From positions 140,996-204,995 of the forward strand of contig NW_027195372.1 in assembly GCF_038502225.1 (NCBI RefSeq): a stretch of 64,000 bases of DNA, in the 5' to 3' direction. How positions within the stretch are numbered: the first letter of the stretch is position 1; every line of letters starts with the position of its first letter. Below are positions 34,501-50,367 of the stretch, piece after piece. Source of the DNA: Cherax quadricarinatus (Eukaryota; Arthropoda; Malacostraca; Decapoda; Parastacidae). Under the pieces are notes generated by a model. The model did no database searches. It was not told the DNA's origin and saw nothing but the letters and a program-made list of their open reading frames with translations. Made by a program: the position numbers and the translations under genes.

Positions 34501-37500
34501 TGGTCCACCTCTTGGGCAACACAGAGAACATCAGCACAAGCTGCTTGCTAACTCCTGGTCCACGTCTTGGGCAACACAGAGAACATCAGCACAAGCTGCT
34601 TGCTAACTCCTGGTCCACCTCTTGGGCAACACAGAGAACATCAGCACAAGCTGCTTGCTAACTCCTGGTCCACCTCTTGGGCATCACAGAGAACATCAGC
34701 ACAAGCTGCTTGCTAACTCCTGGTCCACCTCTTGGGCAACACAGAGAACATCAGCACAAGCTGCTTGCTAACTCCTGGTCCACCTCTTGGGCAACACAGA
34801 GAACATCAGCACAAGTTGCTTGCTAACTCCTGGTCCACGTCTTGGGCATCACAGAGAACATCAGCACAAGCTGCTTGCTAACTCCTGGTCCACGTCTTGG
34901 GCAACACAGAGAACATCAGCACAAGCTGCTTGCTAACTCCTGGTCCACCTCTAGGGCATCACAGAGAACATCAGCACAAGCTGCTTGCTAACTCCTGGTC
35001 CACCTCTTGGGCAACACAGAGAACATCAGCACAAGCTGCTTGCTAACTCCTGGTCCACCTCTTGGGCAACACAGAGAACATCAGCACAAGTTGCTCGCTA
35101 ACTCCTGGTCCACGTCTTGGGCATCACAGAGAACATCAGCACAAGCTGCTCGCTAACTCCTGGTCCACCTCTTGGGCAACACAGAGAACATCAGCACAAG
35201 CTGCTCGCTAACTCCTGGTCCACCTCTTGGGCAACACAGAGAACATCAGCACAAGTTGCTTGCTAACTCCTGGTCCACCTCTTGGGCATCACAGAGAACA
35301 TCAGCACAAGCTGCTGGGCATCACAGAGAACATGCTCACAGAGAACATCAGCACAAGTTGCTTGCTAATTCCTGGTCCACGTCTAGGGCATCACAGAGAA
35401 CATCAGCACAAGCTGCTTGCTAACTCCTGGTCCACGTCTTGGGCATCACAGAGAACATCAGCACAAGCTGCTTGCTAACTCCTGGTCCACCTCTTGGGCA
35501 TCACAGAGAACATCAGCACAAGCTGCTTGCTAACTCCTGGTCCACCTCTTGGGCATCACAGAGAACATCAGTACAAGCTGCTTGCTAACTCCTGGTCCAC
35601 GTCTTGGGCATCACAGAGAACATCAGCACAAGCTGCTTGCTAACTCCTGGTCCACCTCTTGGGCATCACAGAGAACATCAGCACAAGCTGCTTGCTAACT
35701 CCTGGTCCACGTCTTGGGCATCACAGAGAACATCAGCACAAGCTGCTTGCTAACTCCTGGTCCACCTCTTGGGCATCACAGAGAACATCAGCACAAGCTG
35801 CTTGCTAACTCCTGGTCCACCTCTTGGGCAACACAGAGAACATCAGCACAAGCTGCTTGCTAACTCCTGGTCCACGTCTTGGGCAACACAGAGAACATCA
35901 GCACAAGTTGCTCGCTAACTCCTGGTCCACGTCTTGGGCATCACGGAGAACATCAGCACAAGCTGCTTGCTAACTCCTGGTCCACGTCTTGGGCATCACA
36001 GAGAACATCAGCACAAGCTGCTTGCTAACTCCTGGTCCACGTCTTGGGCAACACAGAGAACATCAGCACAAGCTGCTTGCTAACTCCTGGTCCACCTCTT
36101 GGGCAACACAGAGAACATCAGCACAAGCTGCTTGCTAACTCCTGGTCCACGTCTTGGGCATCACAGAGAACATCAGCACAAGCTGCTTGCTAACTCCTGG
36201 TCCACCTCTTGGGCAACACAGAGAACATCAGCACAAGCTGCTTGCTAACTCTTGGTCCACCTCTTGGGCATCACAGAGAACATCAGCACAAGCTGCTTGC
36301 TAACTCCTGGTCCACCTCTTGGGCATCACAGAGAACATCAGCACAAGCTGCTTGCTAACTCCTGGTCCACCTCTTGGGCAACACAGAGAACATCAGCACA
36401 AGCTGCTTGCTAACTCCTGGTCCACGTCTTGGGCAACACAGAGAACATCAGCACAAGTTGCTCGCTAACTCCTGGTCCACGTCTTGGGCATCACAGAGAA
36501 CATCAGCACAAGATGCTTGCTAACTCCTGGTCCACCTCTTGGGCAACACAGAGAACATCAGCACAAGTTGCTTGCTAACTCCTGGTCCACCTCTTGGGCA
36601 ACACAGAGAACATCAGCACAAGCTGCTTGCTAACTCCTGGTCCACCTCTTGGGCAACACAGAGAACATCAGCACAAGCTGCTTGCTAACTCCTGGTCCAC
36701 GTCTTGGGCATCACAGAGAACATCAGCACAAGCTGCTTGCTAACTCCTGGTCCACGTCTTGGGCATCACAGAGAACATCAGCACAAGCTGCTTGCTAACT
36801 CCTGGTCCACGTCTTGGGCATCACAGAGAACATCAGCACAAGCTGCTTGCTAACTCCTGGTCCACCTCTTGGGCATCACAGAGAACATCAGCACAAGCTG
36901 CTTGCTAACTCCTGGTCCACCTCTTGGGCAACACAGAGAACATCAGCACAAGCTGCTTGCTAACTCCTGGTCCACGTCTTGGGCATCACAGAGAACATCA
37001 GCACAAGCTGCTTGCTAACTCCTGGTCCACCTCTTGGGCATCACAGAGAACATCAGCACAAGCTGCTTGCTAACTCCTGGTCCACGTCTTGGGCATCACA
37101 GAGAACATCAGCACAAGCTGCTTGCTAACTCCTGGTCCACCTCTTGGGCATCACAGAGAACATCAGCACAAGCTGCTTGCTAACTCCTGGTCCACCTCTT
37201 GGGCATCACAGAGAACATCAGCACAAGCTGCTTGCTAACTCCTGGTCCACGTCTTGGGCATCACAGAGAACATCAGCACAAGCTGCTTGCTAACTCCTGG
37301 TCCACGTCTTGGGCATCACAGAGAACATCAGCACAAGCTGCTTGCTAACTCCTGGTCCACGTCTTGGGCATCACAGAGAACATCAGCACAAGCTGCTTGC
37401 TAACTCCTGGTCCACGTCTTGGGCATCACAGAGAACATCAGCACAAGCTGCTTGCTAACTCCTGGTCCACGTCTTGGGCATCACAGAGAACATCAGCACA

Positions 37501-39558
37501 AGCTGCTTGCTAACTCCTGGTCCACCTCTTGGGCAACACAGAGAACATCAGCACAAGCTGCTTGCTAACTCTTGGGCAACACAGAGAACATCCACAAGCT
37601 GCTTGGGCAACACAGAGAACATCAGCACAAGCTGCTTGCTAACTCCTGGTCCACCTCTTGGGCATCACAGAGAACATCAGCACAAGCTGCTTGCTAACTC
37701 CTGGTCCACGTCTTGGGCAACACAGAGAACATCAGCACAAGCTGCTTGCTAACTCCTGGTCCACCTCTTGGGCATCACAGAGAACATCAGCACAAGCTGC
37801 TTGCTAACTCCTGGTCCACCTCTTGGGCAACACAGAGAACATCAGCACAAGCTGCTTGCTAACTCCTGGTCCACGTCTTGGGCAACACAGAGAACATCAG
37901 CACAAGCTGCTTGCTAACTCCTGGTCCACGTCTTGGGCAACACAGAGAACATCAGCACAAGCTGCTTGCTAACTCCTGGTCCACGTCTTGGGCATCACAG
38001 AGAACATCAGCACAAGCTGCTTGCTAACTCCTGGTCCACGTCTTGGGCAACACAGAGAACATCAGCACAAGCTGCTTGCTAACTCCTGGTCCACGTCTTG
38101 GGCATCACAGAGAACATCAGCACAAGCTGCTTGCTAACTCCTGGTCCACGTCTTGGGCATCACAGAGAACATCAGCACAAGCTGCTTGCTAACTCCTGGT
38201 CCACGTCTTGGGCATCACAGAGAACATCAGCACAAGCTGCTTGCTAACTCCTGGTCCACCTCTTGGGCATCACAGAGAACATCAGCACAAGCTGCTTGCT
38301 AACTCCTGGTCCACCTCTTGGGCATCACAGAGAACATCAGCACAAGCTGCTTGCTAACTCCTGGTCCACCTCTTGGGCATCACAGAGAACATCAGCACAA
38401 GCTGCTTGCTAACTCCTGGTCCACCTCTTGGGCAACACAGAGAACATCAGCACAAGCTGCTTGCTAACTCCTGGTCCACCTCTTGGGCAACACAGAGAAC
38501 ATCAGAACAAGTCCACGTCTTGGGCAACACAGAGAACATGCTTCGCTAACTCCTGGTCCACGTCTTGGGCATCACAGAGAACATCAGCACAAGCTGCTAC
38601 ATCAGCACAAGCTGCTTGCTAACTCCTGGTCCACGTCTTGGGCATCACAGAGAACATCAGCACAAGCTGCTTGCTAACTCCTGGTCCACAGAGAACATCT
38701 TGGGCACGTCTTCACAGAGAACATCAGCACAAGCTGCTTGCTAACTCCTGGTCCACCTCTTGGGCATCACAGAGAACATCAGCACAAGCTGCTTGCTAAC
38801 TCCTGGTCCACGTCTTGGGCATCACAGAGAACATCAGCACAAGCTGCTTGCTAACTCCTGGTCCACGTCTTGGGCATCACAGAGAACATCAGCACAAGCT
38901 GCTTGCTAACTCCTGGTCCACCTCTTGGGCATCACAGAGAACATCAGCACAAGCTGCTTGCTAACTCCTGGTCCACCTCTTGGGCATCACAGAGAACATC
39001 AGCACAAGCTGCTTGCTAACTCCTGGTCCACCTCTTGGGCAACACAGAGAACATCAGCACAAGCTGCTTGCTAACTCCTGGTCCACGTCTTGGGCAACAC
39101 AGAGAACATCAGCACAAGTTGCTCGCTAACTCCTGGTCCACGTCTTGGGCATCACAGAGAACATCAGCACAAGCTGCTTGCTAACTCCTGGTCCACCTCT
39201 TGGGCAACACAGAGAACATCAGCACAAGCTGCTTGCTAACTCCTGGTCCACGTCTTGGGCAACACAGAGAACATCAGCACAAGCTGCTTGCTAACTCCTG
39301 GTCCACCTCTTGGGCAACACAGAGAACATCAGCACAAGCTGCTTGCTAACTCCTGGTCCACCTCTTGGGCAACACAGAGAACATCAGCACAAGTTGCTTG
39401 CTAACTCCTGGTCCACCTCTTGGGCAACACAGAGAACATCAGCACAAGCTGCTTGCTAACTCCTGGTCCACGTCTTGGGCATCACAGAGAACATCAGCAC
39501 AAGCTGCTTGCTAACTCCTGGTCCACCTCTTGGGCAACACAGAGAACATCAGCACAAG
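28527..39558. repeat. 55-bp satellite, array 1 (about 200 monomers)
   Basis: The monomer runs gaacatcagcacaagctgct, tgctaactcctggtccacct, cttgggcatcacaga (20 + 20 + 15). Four sites vary in combination: cacCtc/cacGtc, gcaTcac/gcaAcac, agCtgc/agTtgc and gctTgc/gctCgc. Rearranged or partial monomers interrupt the register, for example near 30160, 30820-30970, 31350, 31710, 33800-33940, 34095-34135, 35310-35345, 37570-37610 and 38500-38720. The taa in gctaactcc gives a stop in one phase, and because 55 leaves remainder 1 on division by 3, open frames over intact monomers stay near 60 codons; longer ones mark rearranged monomers. There are no spacers, so it is not a CRISPR array. Confidence 0.97.
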
Positions 39559-42030
<2,472 letters not shown>

Positions 42031-45000
42031 CACAGAACATCAGCACAAGCTGCTTGCTAACTCCTGGTCCACCTTTTGGGCATCACAGAGAACATCAGCA
42101 CAAGCTGCTTGCTAACTCCTGGTCCACCTCTTGGGCATCACAGAGAACATTAGCACAAGCTGCTTGCTGACTCCTGGTCAACCTCGTGGGCATCACAGAG
42201 GACATCAGCACAAGCTGCTTGCTAACTCCTGGTCCACCTCTTGGGCATCACAGAGAACATTAGCACAAGCTGCTTGCTGACTCCTGGTCCACCTCGTGGG
42301 CATCACAGAGAACATCAGCACAAGCTGCTTGCTGACTCCTGGGCACCTCTTGGGCATCATAGAGAACATCAGCACAAGCTGCTTGCTAACTCCTGGTCCA
42401 CCTCTTGGGCATCACAGAGAACATTAGCACAAGCTGCTTGCTGACTCCTGGTCCACCTCGTGGGCATCACAGAGAACATCAGCACAAGCTGCTTGCTGAC
42501 TCCTGGGCACCTCTTGGGCATCACAGAGAACATCAGCACAAGTTGCTCGCTAACTCCTGGTCCACGTCTTGGGCATCACAGAGAACATCAGCACAAGCTG
42601 CTTGCTAACTCCTGGTCCACCTCTTGGGCATCACAGAGAACATCAGCACAAGCTGCTTGCTAACTCCTGGTCCACCTCTTGGGCAACACAGAGAACATCA
42701 GCACAAGCTGCTCGCTAACTCCTGGTCCACCTCTTGGGCAACACAGAGAACATCAGCACAAGTTGCTCGCTAACTCCTGGTCCACGTCTTGGGCATCACA
42801 GAGAACATCAGCACAAGTTGCTTGCTAACTCCTGGTCCACCTCTTGGGCAACACAGAGAACATCAGCACAAGTTGCTTGCTAACTCCTGGTCCACGTTTT
42901 GGGCAACACAGAGAACATCAGCACAAGTTGCTTGCTAACTCCTGGTCCACCTCTTGGGCAACACAGAGAACATCAGCACAAGTTGCTCGCTAACTCCTGG
43001 TCCACGTCTTGGGCAACACAGAGAACATCAGCACAAGTTGCTTGCTAACTCCTGGTCCACGTTTTGGGCAACACAGAGAACATCAGCACAAGTTGCTTGC
43101 TAACTCCTGGTCCACCTCTTGGGCAACACAGAGAACATCAGCACAAGTTGCTCGCTAACTCCTGGTCCACGTCTTGGGCAACACAGAGAACATCAGCACA
43201 AGTTGCTCGCTAACTCCTGGTCCACCTCTTGGGCAACACAGAGAACATCAGCACAAGTTGCTCGCTAACTCCTGGTCCACCTCTTGGGCAACACAGAGAA
43301 CATCAGCACAAGCTGCTTGCTAACTCCTGGTCCACGTCTTGGGCAACACAGAGAACATCAGCACAAGTTGCTTGCTAACTCCTGGTCCACGTCTTGGGCA
43401 ACACAGAGAACATCAGCACAAGTTGCTCGCTAACTCCTGGTCCACGTCTTGGGCAACACAGAGAACATCAGCACAAGTTGCTCGCTAACTCCTGGTCCAC
43501 GTCTTGGGCAACACAGAGAACATCAGCACAAGTTGCTCGCTAACTCCTGGTCCACCTCTTGGGCAACACAGAGAACATCAGCACAAGTTGCTCGCTAACT
43601 CCTGGTCCACCTCTTGGGCATCACAGAGAACATCAGCACAAGTTGCTTGCTAACTCCTGGTCCACCTCTTGGGCAACACAGAGAACATCAGCACAAGTTG
43701 CTTGCTAACTCCTGGTCCACCTCTTGGGCAACACAGAAAACATCAGCACAAGCTGCTTGCTAACTCCTGGTCCACCTCTTGGGCAACACAGAGAACATCA
43801 GCACAAGTTGCTCGCTAACTCCTGGTCCACCTCTTGGGCAACACAGAGAACATCAGCACAAGTTGCTTGCTAACTCCTGGTCCACCTCTTGGGCAACACA
43901 GAGAACATCAGCACAAGCTGCTCGCTAACTCCTGGTCCACGTCTTGGGCAACACAGAGAACATCAGCACAAGTTGCTTGCTAACTCCTGGTCCACCTCTT
44001 GGGCAACACAGAGAACATCAGCACAAGTTGCTCGCTAACTCCTGGTCCACCTCTTGGGCAACACAGAGAACATCAGCACAAGTTGCTTGCTAACTCCTGG
44101 TCCACGTCTTGGGCATCACAGAGAACATCAGCACAAGCTGCTTGCTAACTCCTGGTCCACCTCTTGGGCAACACAGAAAACATCAGCACAAGTTGCTTGC
44201 TAACTCCTGGTCCACCTCTTGGGCAACACAGAAAACATCAGCACAAGTTGCCTGCTAACTCCTGGTCCACCTCTTGGGCAACACAGAGAACATCAGTACA
44301 AGCTGCTTGCTAACTCCTGGTCCACGTCTTGGGCAACACAGAGAACATCAGCACAAGCTGCTTGCTAACTCCTGGTCCACCTCTTGGGCAACACAGAGAA
44401 CATCAGCACAAGCTGCTTGCTAACTCCTGGTCCACCTCTTGGGCAACACAGAGAACATCAGCACAAGTTGCTCGCTAACTCCTGGTCCACGTCTTGGGCA
44501 TCACAGAGAACATCAGCACAAGCTGCTTGCTAATTCCTGGTCCACGTCTAGGGCATCACAGAGAACATCAGCACAAGCTGCTTGCTAACTCCTGGTCCAC
44601 GTCTTGGGCATCACAGAGAACATCAGCACAAGTTGCTTGCTAACTCCTGGTCCACCTCTTGGGCATCACAGAGAACATCAGCACAAGCTGCTTGCTAACT
44701 CCTGGTCCACCTCTTGGGCATCACAGAGAACATCAGTACAAGCTGCTTGCTAACTCCTGGTCCACGTCTTGGGCATCACAGAGAACATCAGCACAAGCTG
44801 CTTGCTAACTCCTGGTCCACGTCTTGGGCAACACAGAGAACATCAGCACAAGTTGCTCGCTAACTCCTGGTCCACGTCTTGGGCAACACAGAGAACATCA
44901 GCACAAGTTGCTCGCTAACTCCTGGTCCACGTCTTGGGCATCACGGAGAACATCAGCACAAGCTGCTTGCTAACTCCTGGTCCACGTCTTGGGCATCACA

Positions 45001-46010
45001 GGGAACATCAGCACAAGCTGCTTGCTAACTCCTGGTCCACGTCTTGGGCAACACAGAGAACATCAGCACAAGCTGCTTGCTAACTCCTGGTCCACGTCTT
45101 GGGCAACACAGAGAACATCAGCACAAGCTGCTTGCTAACTCCTGGTCCACGTCTTGGGCAACACAGAGAATATCAGCACAAGTTGCTCGTTAACTCCTGG
45201 TCCACGTCTTGGGCATCACGGAGAACATCAGCACAAGCTGCTTGCTAACTCCTGGTCCACGTCTTGGGCATCACAGGGAACATCAGCAGAAGCTGCTTGC
45301 TAACTCCTGGTCCACGTCTTGGGAAACACAGAGAACATCAGCACAAGCTGCTTGCTAACTCCTGGTCCACCTCTTGGGCAACACAGAGAACTTCAGCACA
45401 AGCTGCTTGCTAACTCCTGGTCCACCTCTTGGGCATCACAGAGAACATCAGCACAAGCTGCTTGCTAACTCCTGGTCCACCTCTTGGGCAACACAGAGAA
45501 CATCAGCACAAGCTGCTTGCTAACTCCTGGTCCACGTCTTGGGCAACACAGAGAACATCAGCACAAGTTGCTCGCTAACTCCTGGTCCACGTCTTGGGCA
45601 TCACGGAGAACATCAGCACAAGCTGCTTGCTAACTCCTGGTCCACGTCTTGGGCAACACAGAGAACATCAGCACAAGTTGCTTGCTAACTCCTGGTCCAC
45701 CTCTTGGGCAACACAGAGAACATCAGCACAAGTTGCTTGCTAACTCCTGGTCCACCTCTTGGGCATCACAGAGAACATCAGCACAAGCTGCTCGCTAACT
45801 CCTGGTCCACGTCTTTGGCATCACAGAGAACATCAGCACAAGTTGCTCGCTAACTCCTGGTCCACGTCTTGGGCAACACAGAGAACATCAGCACAAGCTG
45901 CTTGCTAACTCCTGGTCCACCTCTAGGGCATCACAGAGAACATCAGCACAAGCTGCTTGCTAACTCCTGGTCCACCTCTTGGGCAACACAGAGAACATCA
46001 GCACAAGCTG
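42031..46010. repeat. 55-bp satellite, array 2 (72 monomers plus 20 bp)
   Basis: Starts cacagaacatcagcacaagc and ends agcacaagctg, so its length (3,980 bp) is 72 x 55 + 20. The first monomers are a distinctive set (attagcac, gctgactcc, cctcgtggg, and a shortened ctgggcacctc). The interior is rich in the agTtgctCgc variants and has few rearranged monomers compared with arrays 1 and 4. The leading and trailing monomers are nearly identical to those of array 3. Confidence 0.97.
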
Positions 46011-46224
46011 ATGCCGCACCGAGAGTGTAAGTTTTGTGTACCACATGAAGAGTGATGATACAGAGGCCAGTTCCATCATTCATTCTTGTTTAAATCACGT
46101 TTTGATTGTGTTCAGCGAGTTTAAACTGCACTTTAGAAATATAATACATATGGATGTTTCAAAACATAGTGTGAATTATCTGTATATATTCTAATTTTAG
46201 TGCATATTAGACTACCATAGAACT

Positions 46225-46468
46225 GAGACACTTATGCAACATATGGGAATCTTAATTGAAGAAACGTTTTGCCATCAGCTTCATCAGTCTTATACAGCTT
46301 CTGCTCTATGCTGTAATTTCTGCAAGATTGATGGACTGAACACATCGTTTCCAGGCTGAAGGACTGATTACCTCAATCTTCTCCTCTCCTTATACCTTCC
46401 TGCTTTGTATAAGACTGATGGGGAAACGTTTCTTCAATAAAGATTCCCATATGTTGCATAAGTGTCTC
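46225..46468. mobile_element. 244-bp hairpin element (MITE-like), in unit copy 3
   Basis: The same element as at 25113-25356, with cttaattg for ctttattg in the left arm, so the 42-bp arms now have one mismatch, and with cgttttgcc for cgtatcgcc inside. It came with the unit, not by independent insertion, because both flanks match copy 1. Confidence 0.75.
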
Positions 46469-48892
46469 AATTCTTCAACTTGTCGGTTTTCAAAACCATT
46501 CATCACATATACTACAATAGATTATTAACATAAAATTTTAGAAAAAATAGCCGTGAAAGGTAATATTGTGTGGGGAGCCACGCAGAGTAGCTTCGGGAGC
46601 AGCATACAGCTCGTGAACTGCAGTTTGCCCACTGTTACTATAGATGGTATGACACAGGTAATTCTTGAGATATTTGGTTGGTGTACAACAGGCAAGATTA
46701 CAAGGAATGTTTGCCAAGGTGAACAAGGTGCTTTGTAAAGGTACCTTTTGTTTTAGACAGGTAAATATTTCGGAAGAATCAAGGTAATCAGAGGTAACAC
46801 AAGTTTTTATTTTATTCATGATGTAAAACAGGATTATGATCTGGGAGAAGACTTTCCAATAGATTGAGAAGAATTTTAGGGTAAACTCAAAAAAGGACTT
46901 TGTCTCAGATAAAATATTCCAGGTAATTACAGATTATTCATCTCCCTTAGTACAAGGTTAAGTGTTTCTTCATGAAGGATGTTCCACAGGTACATCAAGA
47001 CACTGGTAGACAAAGGCAAAGTCTAAAGACTTCAGTTTCATCTTCCATCTGTGGTATTCTGTAATCTTCTATTTAAAACCTAACTATGCTAAGTTCCATA
47101 ATAAAAAATATAGGTCGGCCTTATATGTAAACGAAGAAAAATAATAAAGAAACAGAGCATTTAGGGTTATTTTTTCTCTTATATTGGACTTTCATTACAT
47201 GTTCATGATCAGTCATCATTATTACAAACACAGGTGTATAATGACCTGCACACATTGTTGTAATGTTATAAATAATGAAGCAAAAGACAGCACAAGTTAA
47301 AACTTTTATTTCCTTCACCAAATAAGTAAACTGGTACAATATTTACACTATTTACACTATGTATCATAATGTAAGAGCAAATGTACTACATGATGATCAA
47401 ACAAGGTAAAAGTAAGAACTAAACAGCATCGTGAGTGACAAGCAGTCCAGACAAGTCTGCCAAAACTCGTATCACAAGTAAATAACATTGCTTCACAGCT
47501 CTGGTGGGCTTGTTTGCAACTGCCTAATAAATCAAGGTACTGATGTAACGTCGGAGCGCCTGTTGATTGTTAAATTCTCAGCACCAGGTTCCCTGGTCGG
47601 GAAGCGGCCTATATGGGAGTGTGACATATGCTGAATAAATTGTAAGATGCTCGTAGCATTCTACAATCATTATTTTCATAACCATTTTTCACTGTGTGAT
47701 AAGTTTCATTATATTTCACGCACATGATAACTCCACCACTGATGGCACAATGTAAATTTAATAGATAGAGTGTTTTCCATGTTCATTTTCATCACCATTT
47801 AAGCAGTAAGATCAAACAACTTGTTTGATTATAGTATTAAGATACCCGAAATCTCTCATTTATATGCATTTAAGTGGTAATTTCACCTCTTGCAGAATAA
47901 CACTGAATTACATACGAGCCTCATAACACAACATTCACATAATTTTACCATTTGCATCACCTTATCAATACTGGATATTATATATCATACTTTATATATT
48001 GTTTATAACCTCATCAAGAAAGAAAAGTGTAAATTAATTTTTATTTAACATTTTTTAGGACATAAGACAATTTTAGCTTATGAAAATTAATCTAGGTATA
48101 AGAGCTAATTCTTTAGAAATTCCAATTGTTTTTTTCTGATAAAATCGTCCCCTAGGAAAACATCATCAAGGAAACATCAAACTTCAGTTGACTCACTGTG
48201 ACATTTCTGGTCTCATGCGGCTAAAAATTTTCTTTTATTAAAGCTTATAGTTTCCTGTGAAGAGCTTGTGTGATCCACTTGTGAAGCTCTTCACAGCATC
48301 GACCAACATTTTACTTCATTGCAGAAATATCTTGACCTTTCAAGAAGAAATTCTAACAAGTTTTCCAATCGTTTCAAATTGTGGACAAATAAAATATAGC
48401 AAGATTCAATGTTTTCATATTTAAAATGTTAAAATGTTCTCCTTTTTGTTCTAAAATTTAAAAGCTTTTAATAGAAGCAAACAAGTAAAAAAAAGTGTCT
48501 AATTAACCCACATAATTCTTACCCATTCACCACAACACTTTAACTCAACCTCTGGTTCCATACATTATATTTATTTTCAAAGTTTGTCAAAAATAGTAGT
48601 AATGTTCAGAACCTTCATACAAGATAAATTATGCTCCAGAATGTAGGTTTACTAAGATAGTTACCATCCCACCATCAATATGCTTCCTCACACTCTATAA
48701 ATCTTGTATTCTACACACGAACATTTGTGTGAATACTGTTAAGGTCTCGTTAATAACCTCAGATATAACTCTCGGGAAATACTGATTTTACTGTTTTTAT
48801 TACCCAATCTTGTTCTTGCTGTGCTTATTTGTAGTGCATAAATTATCTTGGCAAAAGGCTTTTTTATTTTGTTGCTGTTGTTAATTATGCCT

Positions 48893-49004
<112 letters not shown>

Positions 49005-49137
49005 GTGAGTTATTTTTCATTTTTACCTCTGCAGAGTTAATATAAGAAGACTAACATCAGTAAAATATCATTTTGACGGTATTGAATTCTGCTGATATAA
49101 AGGTTAACAAACAGAGAAACATCATGAAACCTTGATA

Positions 49138-50367
49138 CACAGAACATCAGCACAAGCTGCTCGCTAACTCCTGGTCCACCTTTTGGGCATCACAGAGAAC
49201 ATCAGAACAAGCTGCTTGCTAACTCCTGGTCCACCTCTTGGGCATCACAGAGAACATTAGCACAAGCTGCTTGCTGACTCCTGGTCAACCTCGTGGGCAT
49301 CACAGAGGACATCAGCACAAGCTGCTTGCTAACTCCTGGTCCACCTCTTGGGCATCACAGAGAACATTAGCACAAGCTGCTTGCTGACTCCTGGTCCACC
49401 TCGTGGGCATCACAGAGAACATCAGCACAAGCTGCTTGCTGACTCCTGGGCACCTCTTGGGCATCATAGAGAACATCAGCACAAGCTGCTTGCTAACTCC
49501 TGGTCCACCTCTTGGGCATCACAGAGAACATTAGCACAAGCTGCTTGCTGACTCCTGGTCCACCTCGTGGGCATCACAGAGAACATCAGCACAAGCTGCT
49601 TGCTGACTCCTGAGCACCTCTTGGGCATCACAGAGAACATCAGCACAAGTTGCTCGCTAACTCCTGGTCCACGTCTTGGGCATCACAGAGAACATCAGCA
49701 CAAGCTGCTTGCTAACTCCTGGTCCACCTCTTGGGCATCACAGAGAACATCAGCACAAGCTGCTTGCTAACTCCTGGTCCACCTCTTGGGCAACACAGAG
49801 AACATCAGCACAAGCTGCTCGCTAACTCCTGGTCCACCTCTTGGGCAACACAGAGAACATCAGCACAAGCTGCTTGCTAACTCCTGGTCCACGTCTTGGG
49901 CAACACAGAGAACATCAGCACAAGTTGCTCGCTAACTCCTGGTCCACGTCTTGGGCATCACGGAGAACATCAGCACAAGCTGCTTGCTAACTCCTGGTCC
50001 ACGTCTTGGGCAACACAGAGAACATCAGCACAAGTTGCTTGCTAACTCCTGGTCCACGTCTTGGGCAACACAGAGAACATCAGCACAAGTTGCTTGCTAA
50101 CTCCTGGTCCACCTCTTGGGCATCACAGAGAACATCAGCACAAGCTGCTCGCTAACTCCTTTTCCACGTCGTTGGCATCACAGAGAACATCAGCACAAGT
50201 TGCTCGCTAACTCCTGGTCCACGTCTTGGGCAACACAGAGAACATCAGCACAAGCTGCTTGCTAACTCCTGGTCCACCTCTAGGGCATCACAGAGAACAT
50301 CAGCACAAGCTGCTTGCTAACTCCTGGTCCACCTCTTGGGCAACACAGAGAACATCAGCACAAGCTG
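49138..50367. repeat. 55-bp satellite, array 3 (22 monomers plus 20 bp)
   Basis: Length 1,230 bp = 22 x 55 + 20. It opens with the same distinctive monomer series as array 2 (attagcac, gctgactcc, cctcgtggg) and closes with the same final monomers (the ctctagggc variant, then agcacaagctg before atgccgcacc). It is array 2 minus exactly 50 monomers, or array 2 is this array expanded. Confidence 0.97.
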